Of a stretch of DNA of 64,000 bases, positions 43,637-54,016 are shown piece after piece. Both the position numbers and the translations under genes were made by a program. A model generated the notes under the pieces. That model did no database searches, was not told the origin of the DNA, and saw nothing but the letters and a program-made list of their open reading frames with translations. The stretch is from Actinobacillus seminis (GTDB lineage: Bacteria; Pseudomonadota; Gammaproteobacteria; Enterobacterales; Pasteurellaceae): contig NZ_NLFK01000007.1 of assembly GCF_002263215.1 (NCBI RefSeq), positions 62,001 through 126,000 on the forward strand. The letters run 5' to 3'. The first letter of the stretch is position 1. Each line of letters begins with the position of its first letter.

Positions 43637-43660
43637 GGGCGGCATCATTCGCCCTTTTTT
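43637..43660 (+). terminator. intrinsic terminator of the transaldolase gene
   Basis: GGGCG and CGCCC pair around an 8-base loop and are followed directly by T6, 20 bases past the stop codon. The remaining 280 bases up to yagU show no other feature beyond AT-rich promoter-like sequence. Confidence 0.85.
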
Positions 43661-43942
43661 ATCGCCTATTTTCTATTTAGGTGTAATGGACAAAATCTCG
43701 CTTTTTTGTCCATTACACTTTCTATTTATACCTTACCGACCAAAATCATCGTAAATTTTTGCTTAAACGATAAAGCAAAAATGCCAACAAAATCAAGTTA
43801 TTACAAATCATGTTATATTTCAACTACCTACTTTAGCGTAGAAAGCACTTGACTATTTTCCATTCTTCCTAAAAAATGACCGCGCTTTTATGCACATAAA
43901 AGTGAGAAATACAAATTTTACTGACTTTTCGGAGAATAAAAT

Positions 43943-44545
43943 ATGTCAGGTATATTTACCCAAACCGATCCGACACGTCGTCGCTATGGCATCGCGATTT
44001 TCGTCGGCATCATCGCCGGATTAATTTCCGCTTTCGTAAAATGGGGGGCTGAGCATCCGTTCCCACCACGCAGCCCGTTAGATTTCTTCGCCGCAGCGTG
44101 TAAAGATCCGTCACAAGCCTTAGAAGTGTGTTCGCGCGCTTTCTTAAACCCGCCGCACATTTTCCTACGCGACTATATCGGCATCAACCCGATTGAACCG
44201 GTATTCACCTTCGCGGATTACGGTTTTGACTGGATCGGCGTCACTCATATCACGTTTTCATTAGTATTTGCCATTGGTTACTGTTTAGTTGCCGAACGTT
44301 TCCCAAAAATTAAATTCTGGCAAGGTATCGGCGCCGGTCTAATCGCGAACGTTTGCGTACACTACATCACTTTTCCGGCATTAGGCTTAACGCCACCGGT
44401 TTCCGAATGGCCATTATATGAACATATTTCCGAATTAGTCGGTCATATTTTCTGGTTCTGGACCATTGAGGTCATCCGCCGCGATTTACGTAACCGCATC
44501 ACCGGACAACCCGACCCGGAAATCCCGCTTAACCAAGCGCGTTAG
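43943..44545 (+). CDS. yagU: YagU-family inner-membrane protein (DUF1440)
   Basis: A 200-residue protein with about three to four membrane spans: [20 protein letters not shown] near the start, [15 protein letters not shown] in the middle, then [16 protein letters not shown]. The pattern [14 protein letters not shown] fits YagU, which in E. coli contributes to acid resistance; the mechanism is unknown. Good CGGAGA Shine-Dalgarno. Monocistronic, closed by the next hairpin. Confidence 0.85.
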   Translation: MSGIFTQTDPTRRRYGIAIFVGIIAGLISAFVKWGAEHPFPPRSPLDFFAAACKDPSQALEVCSRAFLNPPHIFLRDYIGINPIEPVFTFADYGFDWIGVTHITFSLVFAIGYCLVAERFPKIKFWQGIGAGLIANVCVHYITFPALGLTPPVSEWPLYEHISELVGHIFWFWTIEVIRRDLRNRITGQPDPEIPLNQAR

Positions 44546-44554
44546 TCTCAAACC

Positions 44555-44582
44555 AATAAAGCTCGATTTATCGAGCTTTATT
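44555..44582. terminator. terminator between convergent yagU and nudJ
   Basis: AATAAAGCTCGA and TCGAGCTTTATT form a perfect 12-bp stem with a TTTA loop in the short gap between two convergent genes. Confidence 0.85.
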
Positions 44583-44583
44583 G

Positions 44584-45045
44584 TTATTCATAGCACTGCA
44601 ACACCTCTAACGGATAAAAATTGCCTTGCAAATAATCTCGTACCGATTGAAAAACTAACGGACTGCGCGCGGCTTGCCCCTCTTGTGCAATATATTGCTC
44701 AAATTCCGCCACCGAAAGCCAACATCCACCCGCAATATCCGCATCTTGTGGCTTAATTTCCACCCAATCTTCCAATTCCAACGCAAATGTAAAACGCAAA
44801 AAATCCGTCTGCGTACGCGGCGCGTACCATTGGTACACCTTAATTAATTTTTGCATTGATGCCACAATCCCCGTTTCCTCAAACAGCTCCCGTTTCGCGC
44901 CCTCAAGCAAACTTTCCCCTTGCTCCAAATGCCCCGCCGGCTGATTTAACGTCATCTTGCCATGTTCAAATTCTTCCACAAATAAAAATTTTCCTTTGCA
45001 ATGCACCACGCACGCCAAAGTCACATTCGGTTTAAACATGCTCAC
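44584..45045 (-). CDS. nudJ: Nudix phosphatase NudJ
   Basis: A 153-residue Nudix hydrolase. [20 protein letters not shown] and the box starting [20 protein letters not shown] resemble E. coli NudJ, which acts on thiamin and nucleoside di/triphosphates. Its start overlaps the rluE stop by four bases (ATGA), implying translational coupling. The same nudJ-rluE pairing occurs in enterobacteria. Confidence 0.88.
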   Translation of the reverse strand: MSMFKPNVTLACVVHCKGKFLFVEEFEHGKMTLNQPAGHLEQGESLLEGAKRELFEETGIVASMQKLIKVYQWYAPRTQTDFLRFTFALELEDWVEIKPQDADIAGGCWLSVAEFEQYIAQEGQAARSPLVFQSVRDYLQGNFYPLEVLQCYE

Positions 45046-45722
45046 ACTTCCTTCATTTTTAATCGTTGATACAACATCCGGATTTCGCCCTCACTTAATT
45101 GACGATATTCACCACAGGCAAGATCTCCCAAGGTAAAACCCGCCACCTGCCAACGCACCAAACGCAAAGTTGGAAAACCTATATGCGCCGTCATCCGCCT
45201 CACCTGCCGGTTTCGTCCTTCCATAATTTTCAATTCCAACCACGAGGTCGGAATCGTCCTCCGCTCCCGAATCGGCGGAACCCGTTCCCACAAATTCGGC
45301 GCTGAAATCAACCGCACTTTTGCCGGCAACGTCCACCCGTCTTTCAACTCAACGCCAAAGCGCAACAAATCTAATGCCTCTTCCGTTGGCAGACCTTCCA
45401 CTTGCACCCAATAAATTTTCTCCGTTTTAAATTTGGGTTCTGCCAAACGATGTTGCAACTCACCGTTATTAGTTAACAATACCAACCCTTCACTATCCCG
45501 ATCCAAACGCCCGGCCGGATAAATATTTGGCAACTCAATAAACTCCTTCAACGTCCGCCGCCCGTCTTCATCCGTAAACTGCGTCAACACATCAAAAGGC
45601 TTATTAAACAACACCACTTGCGTCTTCGCTAAAGGCAAAGTGCGGTTCTTTTTTTCCCTATTTTTCCGCATGGATTTCGTGTGAAAAGACGTTTTTTGTG
45701 GAAGTGATTTTCTTAATTTCAT
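45042..45722 (-). CDS. rluE: 23S rRNA pseudouridine(2457) synthase RluE
   Basis: A 226-residue RsuA-family pseudouridine synthase with the catalytic Asp in [15 protein letters not shown] (about residues 70-84) and the C-terminal [10 protein letters not shown] motif. It lacks an S4 domain and has a basic N-terminal tail, as RluE does. First gene of the rluE-nudJ pair. Confidence 0.88.
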   Translation of the reverse strand: MKLRKSLPQKTSFHTKSMRKNREKKNRTLPLAKTQVVLFNKPFDVLTQFTDEDGRRTLKEFIELPNIYPAGRLDRDSEGLVLLTNNGELQHRLAEPKFKTEKIYWVQVEGLPTEEALDLLRFGVELKDGWTLPAKVRLISAPNLWERVPPIRERRTIPTSWLELKIMEGRNRQVRRMTAHIGFPTLRLVRWQVAGFTLGDLACGEYRQLSEGEIRMLYQRLKMKEV

Positions 45723-46046
45723 TGAACATTTAGCATAACATTACCATCATAGAAATATATTAGCACAAAGAGACAAGTTATCTTCAACAGAATTGTGATG
45801 CATAAAAATGCGATCAAATTGACCGCACTTTGGAAAATAAAAAGAGCGTTATTTACTTTTTGCATCAACAGCTACTGTCTTTGCTACAAAAAAGTAATGG
45901 TGTAGTGTTTTTCTTTCTCAAATCATAACGTATCGCACTCTTGTCGTTTTTTTCAATTCAATATCTCACCTGCCAACTAAACGAAAATAAAAATAGAGCA
46001 GACATTCAAGTAAACTTTTGCGTTTCATTCCTTATTTCATAGAAGA
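45723..46046. other. intergenic region between rluE and gntP
   Basis: About 320 bases with an uptake-signal core (near 45821) and AT-rich promoter-like sequence for rluE. No gene or structured RNA recognised. Confidence 0.5.
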
Positions 46047-46073
46047 ATAGGCTATATTCTAAATATAGCCTAT
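46047..46073 (-). terminator. terminator of the tetronate operon
   Basis: ATAGGCTATAT and ATATAGCCTAT form a perfect 11-bp stem with a 5-base loop, 14 bases past the gntP stop on the minus strand, followed by a short T-rich run (TCTTCT). Confidence 0.75.
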
Positions 46074-46086
46074 CCAACAAATACTA

Positions 46087-47556
46087 TTATTTAATATTTT
46101 TATTTTGTACTTTGATGTATAGCGCGATAGCAATCATGACTGCAACCGGGAAAAGCAGGTCTGTCACGGAACCATCATTTCCCCATACAAGATTGGCTAA
46201 AATAACGCTAATTCCCCCAATTCCCCAAGCAATTGTTGTCGGAACAGACCAAACAATCATTTGTTTTTTCACGTCACTTATCCCCATCATTCTATTAACA
46301 ACCCAAAATAAGCTATCATTAAAATAACCAAAGAAAAGCGATCCCATTGTTGCAGCCTGTGCAGCAAGTAACATATTCACATCGGGAATTTGGGCAAGAA
46401 TAGGCGCGGAAATAGAAGCCGCAGTCACCATGGCAACGGTACCTGAACCTTGAATAAATCTCACTAATGTCGAAACAATAAATGGAATTAAAATTGGTGA
46501 GATTGGTAAGTTTGCAATTTGTTCAGCAAGCTGCGCTCCCGCTCCACTGTCTCTTAACACGGAACCTAATGCGCCACCGGCACCGGTGACCAACAAAATA
46601 ATACCTGCGGTTTTTACACCCTCTTCTAAGTGAAGTGCGGTTGTATTTTTGTCTATTTTTGGTAATAGCGTATATACGGAAATAAGCACACTAATCGCCA
46701 GTGCGATAATAGGGTTTCCAATAAATGCGAATACTTGATAACTACTGAATTCCGTTATGGCTGCATTATTTTTAGCGACTAACTCAAAAATAGCTTTAAT
46801 AAAAATCAGGATAATCGGTAACACTATCGGCAATAGTGACAAACCTAAACTCGGTAATGCTTTTTTCTCCCGACTTTCAATATAATCGTCGTATTTTTTC
46901 TTAAGTTCTTCCTCTGTGAACACCTCTTGATTAAATTCAGGATATTTTTTATCAAGCCACTTGGCATAAAGCACAATCCCAATGACGGGTAATACTGCCA
47001 TTGCCATACCGGTTAATAACATCATACCAATATCAACATTAAACAATCCGGCAACACCCAATGGACCCGGTGTTGGCGGAACGGTATGATGTGTTACAAC
47101 TAAACCGCCAGCCAATGCTACGCCTAATGTTAAGAGAGAGCGTTTACCATTTTTTGCAAGTGCTTTTGCAACCGGATAAAGAATAACAAATGCAGAATCA
47201 ACAAAAATCGGAATACTTACCACATAACCGGTGATTGCCAATGCCCATTCTTCTTTTTTCTTACCTAACATTTTAATAAAGCTGTATGCCATTTTCTCTG
47301 CAGCGCCGGAAATCTCCAACACACTGCCCATCATGACACCAAGCCCTATCACGATACCAATGCTCCCTAAGGTTCCGCCAAACCCTTTTGAAATTGCACC
47401 TAGCGTTTCAGTAACAGACATTCCTCCAATCAATCCCGCAATTGCAGAAGCGATTAACATTGCAATAAATGCGTGAACTCGAGTTTTCAAGACCAAAAAA
47501 ACTAAGATAAATACCGCGATAATTAATCCGATAATTGGGATCGGTAATCCAAACAT
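46087..47556 (-). CDS. GntP-family sugar-acid permease
   Basis: A 489-residue inner-membrane transporter with about 12-14 helices and typical GntP segments: FGGTLGSIGIVIGLGVMMG near residue 65, and the HHTVPPTPGPLGVAGLFNVD loop near 155. It is the last gene of a D-erythronate/L-threonate catabolic operon, so tetronates are the likely cargo rather than gluconate. AGGAG precedes the ATG. Confidence 0.85.
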   Translation of the reverse strand: MFGLPIPIIGLIIAVFILVFLVLKTRVHAFIAMLIASAIAGLIGGMSVTETLGAISKGFGGTLGSIGIVIGLGVMMGSVLEISGAAEKMAYSFIKMLGKKKEEWALAITGYVVSIPIFVDSAFVILYPVAKALAKNGKRSLLTLGVALAGGLVVTHHTVPPTPGPLGVAGLFNVDIGMMLLTGMAMAVLPVIGIVLYAKWLDKKYPEFNQEVFTEEELKKKYDDYIESREKKALPSLGLSLLPIVLPIILIFIKAIFELVAKNNAAITEFSSYQVFAFIGNPIIALAISVLISVYTLLPKIDKNTTALHLEEGVKTAGIILLVTGAGGALGSVLRDSGAGAQLAEQIANLPISPILIPFIVSTLVRFIQGSGTVAMVTAASISAPILAQIPDVNMLLAAQAATMGSLFFGYFNDSLFWVVNRMMGISDVKKQMIVWSVPTTIAWGIGGISVILANLVWGNDGSVTDLLFPVAVMIAIALYIKVQNKNIK

Positions 47557-47566
47557 TCCTTACTCC

Positions 47567-48514
47567 TTACATATCATGTTGAATAAATTGTTGAATTACT
47601 TGATTGAAATTTTTATCTACAGAAAAACCGAGTTTCAAAGATAATGTGTTGTCAATTTCTGCCGGCCAGCCGGCAACAATATTATTAATATTTTCATCAA
47701 ACTCTGTTTTTACATAAGATAAAATTTGTTCACCTTTGATAGCAGCCAAATCGGAAAGCATTTGCGCTACACTGACACTAAATCCCGGTAAATTAATCAC
47801 ATGCCAACTATGTAATGGTAAAGATGGCAATGACAGTGCATGAATAAAATTATTGATGACCGTATTTGGACCGGATAGCCATAAACGGAGCTCTGTTGAT
47901 ACCGGACATACCGCATTTTCACCATGTAACGGTTCTCGGATAATACTGCTCACGAAAGAAGATGCCGCTTTATTCGGCTTACCCGGACGCACACAAATTG
48001 TTGGTAAACGAAGTACAATTCCATCTACAAAACCTTTACGAGAATAATCATTAATCAATAATTCGCACATTGCTTTCTGACTACCATAAGTCGACTGAGG
48101 TGTCACAGCTGTATTATCTAAAATCAAATCCGGTAAAGCGCCGCCAAATACCGCAAGCGAACTGGAAAAAATAAAACGAATACGAGGGTTTTGTTGACGA
48201 CAAGCCTCCAACAAGTTACGGGTCGCTAAAAAATTAATTTCATAACCCAAGTCAGGATCTTGTTCAGCATGACTACTTACAATAGCCGCTAAATGAAAAA
48301 CCGCATCGGTTTGAGAAGTGATAATATTTTTCAGCCCGTTAGAATCGCGTAAATCCATTTCAACACAACGAACACGGGAATCATTATTTGGTGCGATTGG
48401 CTTTATCACATCAACCAATACCAATTCTTCAATGTTGACGTCAGATCGATTTAGTAGCGTTTTAGCCAAACGCTGTCCCAAAAATCCTTGACCTCCGGTA
48501 ATTACAATTTTCAT
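47567..48514 (-). CDS. denD: D-erythronate dehydrogenase (SDR family)
   Basis: An SDR protein of about 315 residues with the nucleotide-binding GGQGFLGQRLA at the N-terminus and catalytic YGSQK (about residues 145-149, Tyr and Lys). DenD oxidises D-erythronate at C2. The ATG at 48514 behind AAAGGAGAAAG is preferred over an in-frame ATG 15 codons upstream. Neighbours on both sides belong to tetronate catabolism, which supports the assignment. Confidence 0.87.
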   Translation of the reverse strand: MKIVITGGQGFLGQRLAKTLLNRSDVNIEELVLVDVIKPIAPNNDSRVRCVEMDLRDSNGLKNIITSQTDAVFHLAAIVSSHAEQDPDLGYEINFLATRNLLEACRQQNPRIRFIFSSSLAVFGGALPDLILDNTAVTPQSTYGSQKAMCELLINDYSRKGFVDGIVLRLPTICVRPGKPNKAASSFVSSIIREPLHGENAVCPVSTELRLWLSGPNTVINNFIHALSLPSLPLHSWHVINLPGFSVSVAQMLSDLAAIKGEQILSYVKTEFDENINNIVAGWPAEIDNTLSLKLGFSVDKNFNQVIQQFIQHDM

Positions 48515-48648
48515 ACTTTCTCCTTTGGATAGCCCATACTGGTGTTTTTTTATGCACATTTGATAATTTCAAAGATGAGAAACCCCCTACCTGATAAAAA
48601 TCAAGTATTTCCTTAATTGAATATCAAAGTGCGGTTAAAATTTAAGAA

Positions 48649-49431
48649 TTATTTATATTTTTCAAACCACCCTAACCCGGCGGCGGTTTCTCCTCTCGGT
48701 TTGTATTCGCATCCGATATATCCCTCATAGCCCATGGCATCAAGCTTATCGAAAATATATTGGTAGTTAATTTCGCCCTCATCAGGTTCATGACGATCCG
48801 GAACGGAGGCAATTTGGATATGTGCAAAACGTCCGTCTAATTTATCGGTAAGACGAGATAAATTACCGTCCACATTTTGTGCATGGAAATAATCCAGTTG
48901 TACAAATACGTTATCTCTGTCAATCAATTCAACGAGTTCTAACGTATCAAATTGGCTTTTTAACAGATAATTCGGTTTAACTTCCGGGCTTAAAGCTTCC
49001 AATAAAATCTTAATTCCATACGGTTTAAATTTTTCTGCGGCATAACGGATATTGTTCACAAAGGTTTGTTTATAGGCTTCACGATCAGCCCCCTCCGGTA
49101 CAACTGCCGCCATAATGTGAACATTGGGACAACCTAAGGCAAGCGCATATTCAAGGGCGGTATCAATATCCCGACAGCTATCTGCTTCTCGCCCGGGAAT
49201 GGCGGACACACCCCATTCTCCTTTAGTAACATCTCCGGCAGCAGTATTAAACAACACCTGTTTTAAACCAAATTGATCCAATTTCGCTTTCAATTCGTCT
49301 GCCGGATAAGCATAAGGCCAGAGATATTCGACATATTTAAATCCCGCCTTAGCCGCGGCCTCAAAGCGATCTAAGAAAGGCACTTCGTTAAACATCATAG
49401 TAAGGTTGGCTGCAAATTTTGGCATAATCAT
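48649..49431 (-). CDS. otnI: 2-oxo-tetronate isomerase OtnI
   Basis: A 260-residue hydroxypyruvate-isomerase-like TIM barrel. Metal/substrate residues are visible as Glu in KILLEALSP, Asp-His in VQLDYFHAQ and Glu in IGCEYKP. It isomerises 2-oxo-tetronate to 3-oxo-tetronate. Its ATG overlaps the otnC stop by four bases (ATGA), so the two are translationally coupled. Confidence 0.88.
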   Translation of the reverse strand: MIMPKFAANLTMMFNEVPFLDRFEAAAKAGFKYVEYLWPYAYPADELKAKLDQFGLKQVLFNTAAGDVTKGEWGVSAIPGREADSCRDIDTALEYALALGCPNVHIMAAVVPEGADREAYKQTFVNNIRYAAEKFKPYGIKILLEALSPEVKPNYLLKSQFDTLELVELIDRDNVFVQLDYFHAQNVDGNLSRLTDKLDGRFAHIQIASVPDRHEPDEGEINYQYIFDKLDAMGYEGYIGCEYKPRGETAAGLGWFEKYK

Positions 49432-50060
49432 TTTCCTCTATGTTCAAGATCTTTCACTTCCGCCTCCGTTAAATAACGGATTTTTTGTCCTTGCAAAATA
49501 AAGTACAATTTTGCGGTTTCTTCCAATTCTTCCGTATTATCCACGGCATCCGCTAAACTTCCGCCGGTGACCACAACACCATGATTAGCAAGTAAAAAGG
49601 CTTTTGCGGTTAACGCTCGCTCGCTTAACTCTCGCGCAATATTCGGATCGCCCGGGTGATAATAAGGAACGACCTGTAATTTTCCGACGCGCATTACATA
49701 ATAAGGCGTAAATGCTTTCATGGCATTTTCCGGATCCAATCCGTCCAAGCAAGAAAGTGCGGTTAAATAAGTCGAGTGCAAATGCACCACTGCCTGACAG
49801 CTCGGATCTTTTTTATATAACTCAAGGTGAAATACAAACTCTTTTGACGGTTTGTCGCCAGATAATAAATTCCCTTGCATATCTAAAACGGACAAGCGAT
49901 CTGCTTCCAATCTACCGAGCGAAGATCCGGTTGGAGTGACTAAAATACGCTTATCATCTAAACGCACCGATAAATTACCCGCCCCGCCCACGCTATAACC
50001 TCGTTCATAAAAAGATCGTGCTAAATTCACTAATTGCGTTTTTTGTTCTTGTTCCGTCAT
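49428..50060 (-). CDS. otnC: 3-oxo-tetronate 4-phosphate decarboxylase OtnC
   Basis: A 210-residue class II aldolase-fold protein with zinc ligands in VVHLHSTYLTALS (His-x-His) and a later His in LLANHGVVV, and the phosphate-binding GGAGNLSVRLDD near the start. In this pathway it decarboxylates 3-oxo-tetronate 4-phosphate to dihydroxyacetone phosphate. The start follows AGGA. Confidence 0.88.
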   Translation of the reverse strand: MTEQEQKTQLVNLARSFYERGYSVGGAGNLSVRLDDKRILVTPTGSSLGRLEADRLSVLDMQGNLLSGDKPSKEFVFHLELYKKDPSCQAVVHLHSTYLTALSCLDGLDPENAMKAFTPYYVMRVGKLQVVPYYHPGDPNIARELSERALTAKAFLLANHGVVVTGGSLADAVDNTEELEETAKLYFILQGQKIRYLTEAEVKDLEHRGK

Positions 50061-50072
50061 GGTCGATTCCTG

Positions 50073-51313
50073 TTACATCATCATTTGTTGCGCAAAGCTG
50101 AAAAAGTCTTCTTTGCCAAAATTACCGGATTTCAATGCCAGATAAATCGGTTCTTCCACCGCTTTAAGCCAAGGCACACAGGTGCAATTTGTTTACCAAT
50201 ATGAAACCCGCTGAAACCCAGTTGTTGCACCACAATACCGGAGGTTTCCCCGCCGGCAGTGATAAAGTTGGTAAAGCCCGCCCCTTTAAGTTTTACTGCC
50301 AACTGAGCAAACACTTGCTCTATCGCATGGCTGGCATTATCACCGCCAAATTGACGCTGAATTTCATGCAATTTTTCCGGTAAAACCGTCGCATACACTA
50401 TCGGCGCTAATGCGTGTCGGCTGTTTTCTTGCACCCATTGCGCCAACTGTTGCGCATAATTCGGATTATTCAGCGCTTCCTCCACCTCCAAAAAACAACT
50501 CGGCGCTTGGGTTTGATAAGTTTGCACTTGCTTATTCGTCATCACGGAACAAGAACCGGACAGCACCACCGTTTTTCCTTTTGTTGGCACAAAAGCATTG
50601 GAACCTGTTTTCCCGCCGCTTAATCGTGCCGCCATATAAGCGCCTAATCCCGAACCGCCGGTAACCAATTTCAAGTCAGAAACCGCTTCCGCCAACACTG
50701 CTAATTGACTATTATCCGTCGCATCAACGACAGCATAGCGATACCCTTGTGCTTTCAATTGCGCAAAACGTTCTTTCACGCGAATCGGACCTTGAATTAC
50801 ATCAGCATACGCGACCAAACCGGTTTTGCCTTGTGCTTGCGCATCCATCAAACGAATTAAACTGGCATCTTTCATCGGTGTAATCGGATGGTTACGCATA
50901 CCTGACTCACTCAACAGCACATCACCAACAAACAAATAACCATTAAAAATCGTCCGTCCATTGACCGGTAATGCCGGCGTAATCACCGTAAAATCCGCCC
51001 CTAATTGCCCCAACAATGCGTCGGTTACCGGTCCAATATTGCCTTGCTCGGTACTGTCAAAGGTAGAACAATATTTAAAATAAAATTGCGTCGCTCCATT
51101 TTGTTGCAACCAATCCAAGGCGGCTAACGACTGCGCAATCGCCTCATCTACCGGATTAGATCGCGATTTCAAGCTAATCACTACCGCCTCAACCGGCTCC
51201 GCCAAGGGTTTTGACGGAACACCATTCATTTGCACCGCACTTAATCCGTTTTCGACTAGGAAACTCGCAATATCACCGGCGCCGGTAAAATCATCTGCAA
51301 TGACTCCTAACAT
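50073..51313 (-). pseudogene. otnK: 3-oxo-tetronate kinase OtnK, single-base frame break near the 3' end
   Basis: A four-carbon sugar-acid kinase (DUF1537 family) that starts MLGVIADDFTGAGDIASFL and keeps the C-terminal ITAGGETSGIVVQQLG nucleotide site. As read it ends at 50132 with an unrelated tail. Restoring one C near 50179-50180 (so that CACACAGG becomes CACACCAGG on the plus strand) gives a family-like end, LKAVEEPIYLALKSGNFGKE, to a stop at 50073, total 413 residues. It phosphorylates 3-oxo-tetronate before OtnC. Its start lies five bases from the ltnD stop. Confidence 0.85.
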
Positions 51314-51317
51314 CTTG

Positions 51318-52220
51318 CTACGCTCCTTTTTTCGGTAATTCAATACCGCTGAAAATCTTAATTACCGCACTATCATCTTCTTTTCCGTAGCCCGCATTAC
51401 TCGCCTCCGTAAACATAGAATAAGCGGTGCCGGCAAGGTGTAACGGGAAATGCAGTGATTTTGCCGTATCGTTCACTAAACCTAAATCTTTAACAAAAAT
51501 ATCGACCATAGAAAGCGGTGTATAATCACCGTCTACCACATGCTTCATGCGATTTTCAAACATCCAAGAATTCCCCGCCGCATTGGTCACCACATCATAC
51601 ATCAATGGCAACGGGATACCCGCTTTCGCCGCTAACGCCATTGCTTCCGCACCGGCCGCGATATGAACCCCTGCAAGTAACTGATGAATAATTTTGACTG
51701 TTGCACCTAACCCAATTTCTTCACCAATGTTATACACTTTACCGGCAACCGCATTGAGTACCGGCTGTAATTTATCAAAAGTTTGTTTTGCACCGGACGC
51801 CATCACTGTCATTTCGCCGAGCGCGGCTTTCGCAGCACCGCCGGAAACCGGCGCATCTAACATAAGCAACCCTAAATCTGTTAATTTTTGTGAAATTAAT
51901 TTCGCATCTTGTGCGGAAATGGTAGAAGAAACCATCACAGCGGTTCCCGCTTTTAATTGTTTTGCTAATCCGTTATCACCAAACAATACGGCATTAACTT
52001 GCTGCGCATTTACGACCAACAAAACCACCGCATCCAAATCTTGCGCAAAATTAACCGCACTTTCACCCACGTCTTGTGCGCCAAACGCTTTTAAGGTGTT
52101 TAACGCTACCGAATTAAGATCGACACCATAGGTTTTTAATCCCGCATTAATACAAGATTTAGCAGCCCCCATCCCCATGGCACCAAGCCCGACAACCGCA
52201 ACGGAATATTGATTACCCAT
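51318..52220 (-). CDS. ltnD: L-threonate dehydrogenase LtnD
   Basis: A 300-residue beta-hydroxyacid dehydrogenase. Rossmann GLGAMGMGAAKSC is near the N-terminus, the substrate-binding DAPVSGGAAKA in the middle (about residues 120-130), and the catalytic Lys follows in VKIIHQLLAG. It oxidises L-threonate at C2. It is the first gene of the operon ltnD-otnK-otnC-otnI-denD-gntP and is divergent from the regulator. Confidence 0.9.
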   Translation of the reverse strand: MGNQYSVAVVGLGAMGMGAAKSCINAGLKTYGVDLNSVALNTLKAFGAQDVGESAVNFAQDLDAVVLLVVNAQQVNAVLFGDNGLAKQLKAGTAVMVSSTISAQDAKLISQKLTDLGLLMLDAPVSGGAAKAALGEMTVMASGAKQTFDKLQPVLNAVAGKVYNIGEEIGLGATVKIIHQLLAGVHIAAGAEAMALAAKAGIPLPLMYDVVTNAAGNSWMFENRMKHVVDGDYTPLSMVDIFVKDLGLVNDTAKSLHFPLHLAGTAYSMFTEASNAGYGKEDDSAVIKIFSGIELPKKGA

Positions 52221-52291
52221 AATAATTTTCTCCCCAATATAAATGCACTCATGTTATTGCGCTTTATTCTACCGATTTCGCAATAAAAAAC

Positions 52292-52307
52292 TGCGACCTG
52301 GATCACA
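52292..52307. promoter_or_regulatory. CRP-like site in the ltnD/deoR-type divergent region
   Basis: TGCGA-CCTGGA-TCACA matches the CRP consensus TGTGA-N6-TCACA with one base off. It lies about 72 bases upstream of ltnD, where a class I/II activator would sit. It implies catabolite control of tetronate use. Confidence 0.65.
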
Positions 52308-52310
52308 ATA

Positions 52311-52345
52311 TTTAACATTTATTGTTAAATATTGTTAATTACAGT
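52311..52345. promoter_or_regulatory. likely operator of the DeoR-family regulator
   Basis: A dyad TTTAACA-TTTAT-TGTTAAA (52311-52329) is followed by further TGTTAA and GTTAA half-sites to about 52345. Repeated TTAACA-type half-sites in the divergent promoter region fit a DeoR-type repressor. Confidence 0.5.
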
Positions 52346-52412
52346 TAAGTCATGTGATTTTTTGAGAAAAGGATTTATAATAGAACAAGAGTTAATGTGA
52401 GAGGTAGAAATC

Positions 52413-53171
52413 ATGATCCCTATCGAACGTCAGAAAAAATTGCTGCGCTTAATCAGCCAACACAATATTATCAGCATTGCGGATTTGGTGGAGAAATTGG
52501 GCGTTTCTCATATGACCGTGCGGCGTGATATCCAAAAGTTGGAGCATGAAGGTTTGGTTGCCTCAGTAAGTGGCGGCGTACGAGTATTGGAACATTTGTC
52601 TTCCGAGCCAACCCATCAAGATAAATCACAACTCTCGGTTTCACAAAAAGAAAATATCGGTTTATTTGCCAGCCAAATGATCCCGGAAAATACCGCGATC
52701 TACCTTGACGCCGGTACGACGACCCTTGAAATCGCCCACCGACTTGCCGCCAGAGAAGATTTACTAGTCATCACCAATGATTTTGTTATCGCTAACTTTT
52801 TGATCACCAACGGGAAATGTGAATTAATTCATACCGGCGGGCGCGTAAACAAATCCAATTGTTCATCCGTAGGCGAGCTGGCGACACAATTATTGAAACA
52901 GCTTTCCATTGATATCGCCTTTATTTCTACGTCATCTTGGAATTTAAAAGGATTGACCACGCCGGATGAAAACAAATTGCCGGTCAAAAAAGCGATTATC
53001 CAAGCCGGTCAGAAAAAAATATTAGTGTCCGACTCTTCCAAATACGGCAAAAGCGCGACCTTTCATATTTGTCCGCTCACCACGTTTGATATGATCATTT
53101 GCGACAAAGATCTATTAATCAACGCACAAGATTCCATTTCGGATATGGGGATTAAATTGCTACTCGCCTAA
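52413..53171 (+). CDS. DeoR-family transcriptional regulator of tetronate catabolism
   Basis: A 252-residue regulator. The N-terminal winged HTH has IADLVEKLGVSHMTVRRDIQ, and the C-terminal sugar-phosphate-sensing domain contains YLDAGTTTLEIAHRL and later SDSSKYGK. It is encoded opposite the ltnD operon across a 190-base region with dyads and a CRP site. The ligand is probably a phosphorylated pathway intermediate. Confidence 0.87.
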   Translation: MIPIERQKKLLRLISQHNIISIADLVEKLGVSHMTVRRDIQKLEHEGLVASVSGGVRVLEHLSSEPTHQDKSQLSVSQKENIGLFASQMIPENTAIYLDAGTTTLEIAHRLAAREDLLVITNDFVIANFLITNGKCELIHTGGRVNKSNCSSVGELATQLLKQLSIDIAFISTSSWNLKGLTTPDENKLPVKKAIIQAGQKKILVSDSSKYGKSATFHICPLTTFDMIICDKDLLINAQDSISDMGIKLLLA

Positions 53172-54016
53172 CTAACGCGGTACGCCACGCAACAACGGAA
53201 CCGCTTGATAAGGCGCAACAGAGGTTGGCGCCGGCGCATCGCTAAACAGTAAAATAAACGGCTTCGGTGGAATCACTTTTTCATTACGCCACAAACTGCC
53301 CATACCAACCAATTGAATATCTTTCGGCAGATTGTACAATCCCGCTTTCAATACCGCCACAGTATTTTTTCGCGGATGCCCAATAACAATCGCCATACCA
53401 TGTTTTCTGGCATATTGAATCGCGCTTTTAAATTGGCGTTGCACATCGGCATAAGCATCGCTGTCATCCAAAAAAATATGCCGAGTTAAAACAGGCACGC
53501 CCTGTTCTTTCGCCGCTTTCTCCGCTACGCTGCTGCCAATTGTGCGGCTGTCCAGAAAAATAAACGTTGTTGGTGCAAGGTTTTCATCAGCTTAGTCATC
53601 AATGACATATCAGAAGTCGCGGCACTGCCCATATGATTATTCATCCCAATCGCATAAGGCACAATGGATTTCGCCGCTTCCACACGTTGATTAACCTCCG
53701 CCTGACTCAAGCCCAACGTTAATCCGCCGGATTCAATACGCCCACCATTAAGCGGCTGCATCGGCATATGAATTAAAATATCACGACCTTGTTTTCTCGC
53801 TTGCTCATTGCGTTGCTTGGCGTACGGTGCGGAAGGAATGATCGCCACCGACACTTCACGCGGCAGCGCATAAATCGCCGCATCTTCTTTCGGACGATAA
53901 CCAATATCATCGATCACGATTGCTAATTTGGCGGGCTGTGAAACCGCTATAGTACTGAAAAGTGCGGTGCAAATAAGACAAATGTTGGCCGCACCTTGAG
54001 TAAATTTTTTGCTCAT
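53172..54016 (-). pseudogene. yibQ: YibQ-family divergent polysaccharide deacetylase, one frame break
   Basis: A signal peptide (ICLICTALFSTIAV) is followed by the divergent polysaccharide deacetylase fold: KLAIVIDDIGYRPKEDAAIY, ILIHMPMQPLNG and IGMNNHMGSAAT. The frame ends after QRLFFWTAAQ, but adding one base to the A5 run at 53556-53560 (plus strand) restores FLDSRTIGSSVAEKAA and joins the remaining C-terminal 120 residues, total 281. Homopolymer loss suggests a sequencing error. It overlaps envC by four bases in a conserved envelope pair; the substrate is not known. Confidence 0.8.

Noticed and set aside
43625-43852. 75-codon open frame after the transaldolase gene
   Set aside because: It runs through the transaldolase terminator hairpin and AT-rich DNA and has no family resemblance.
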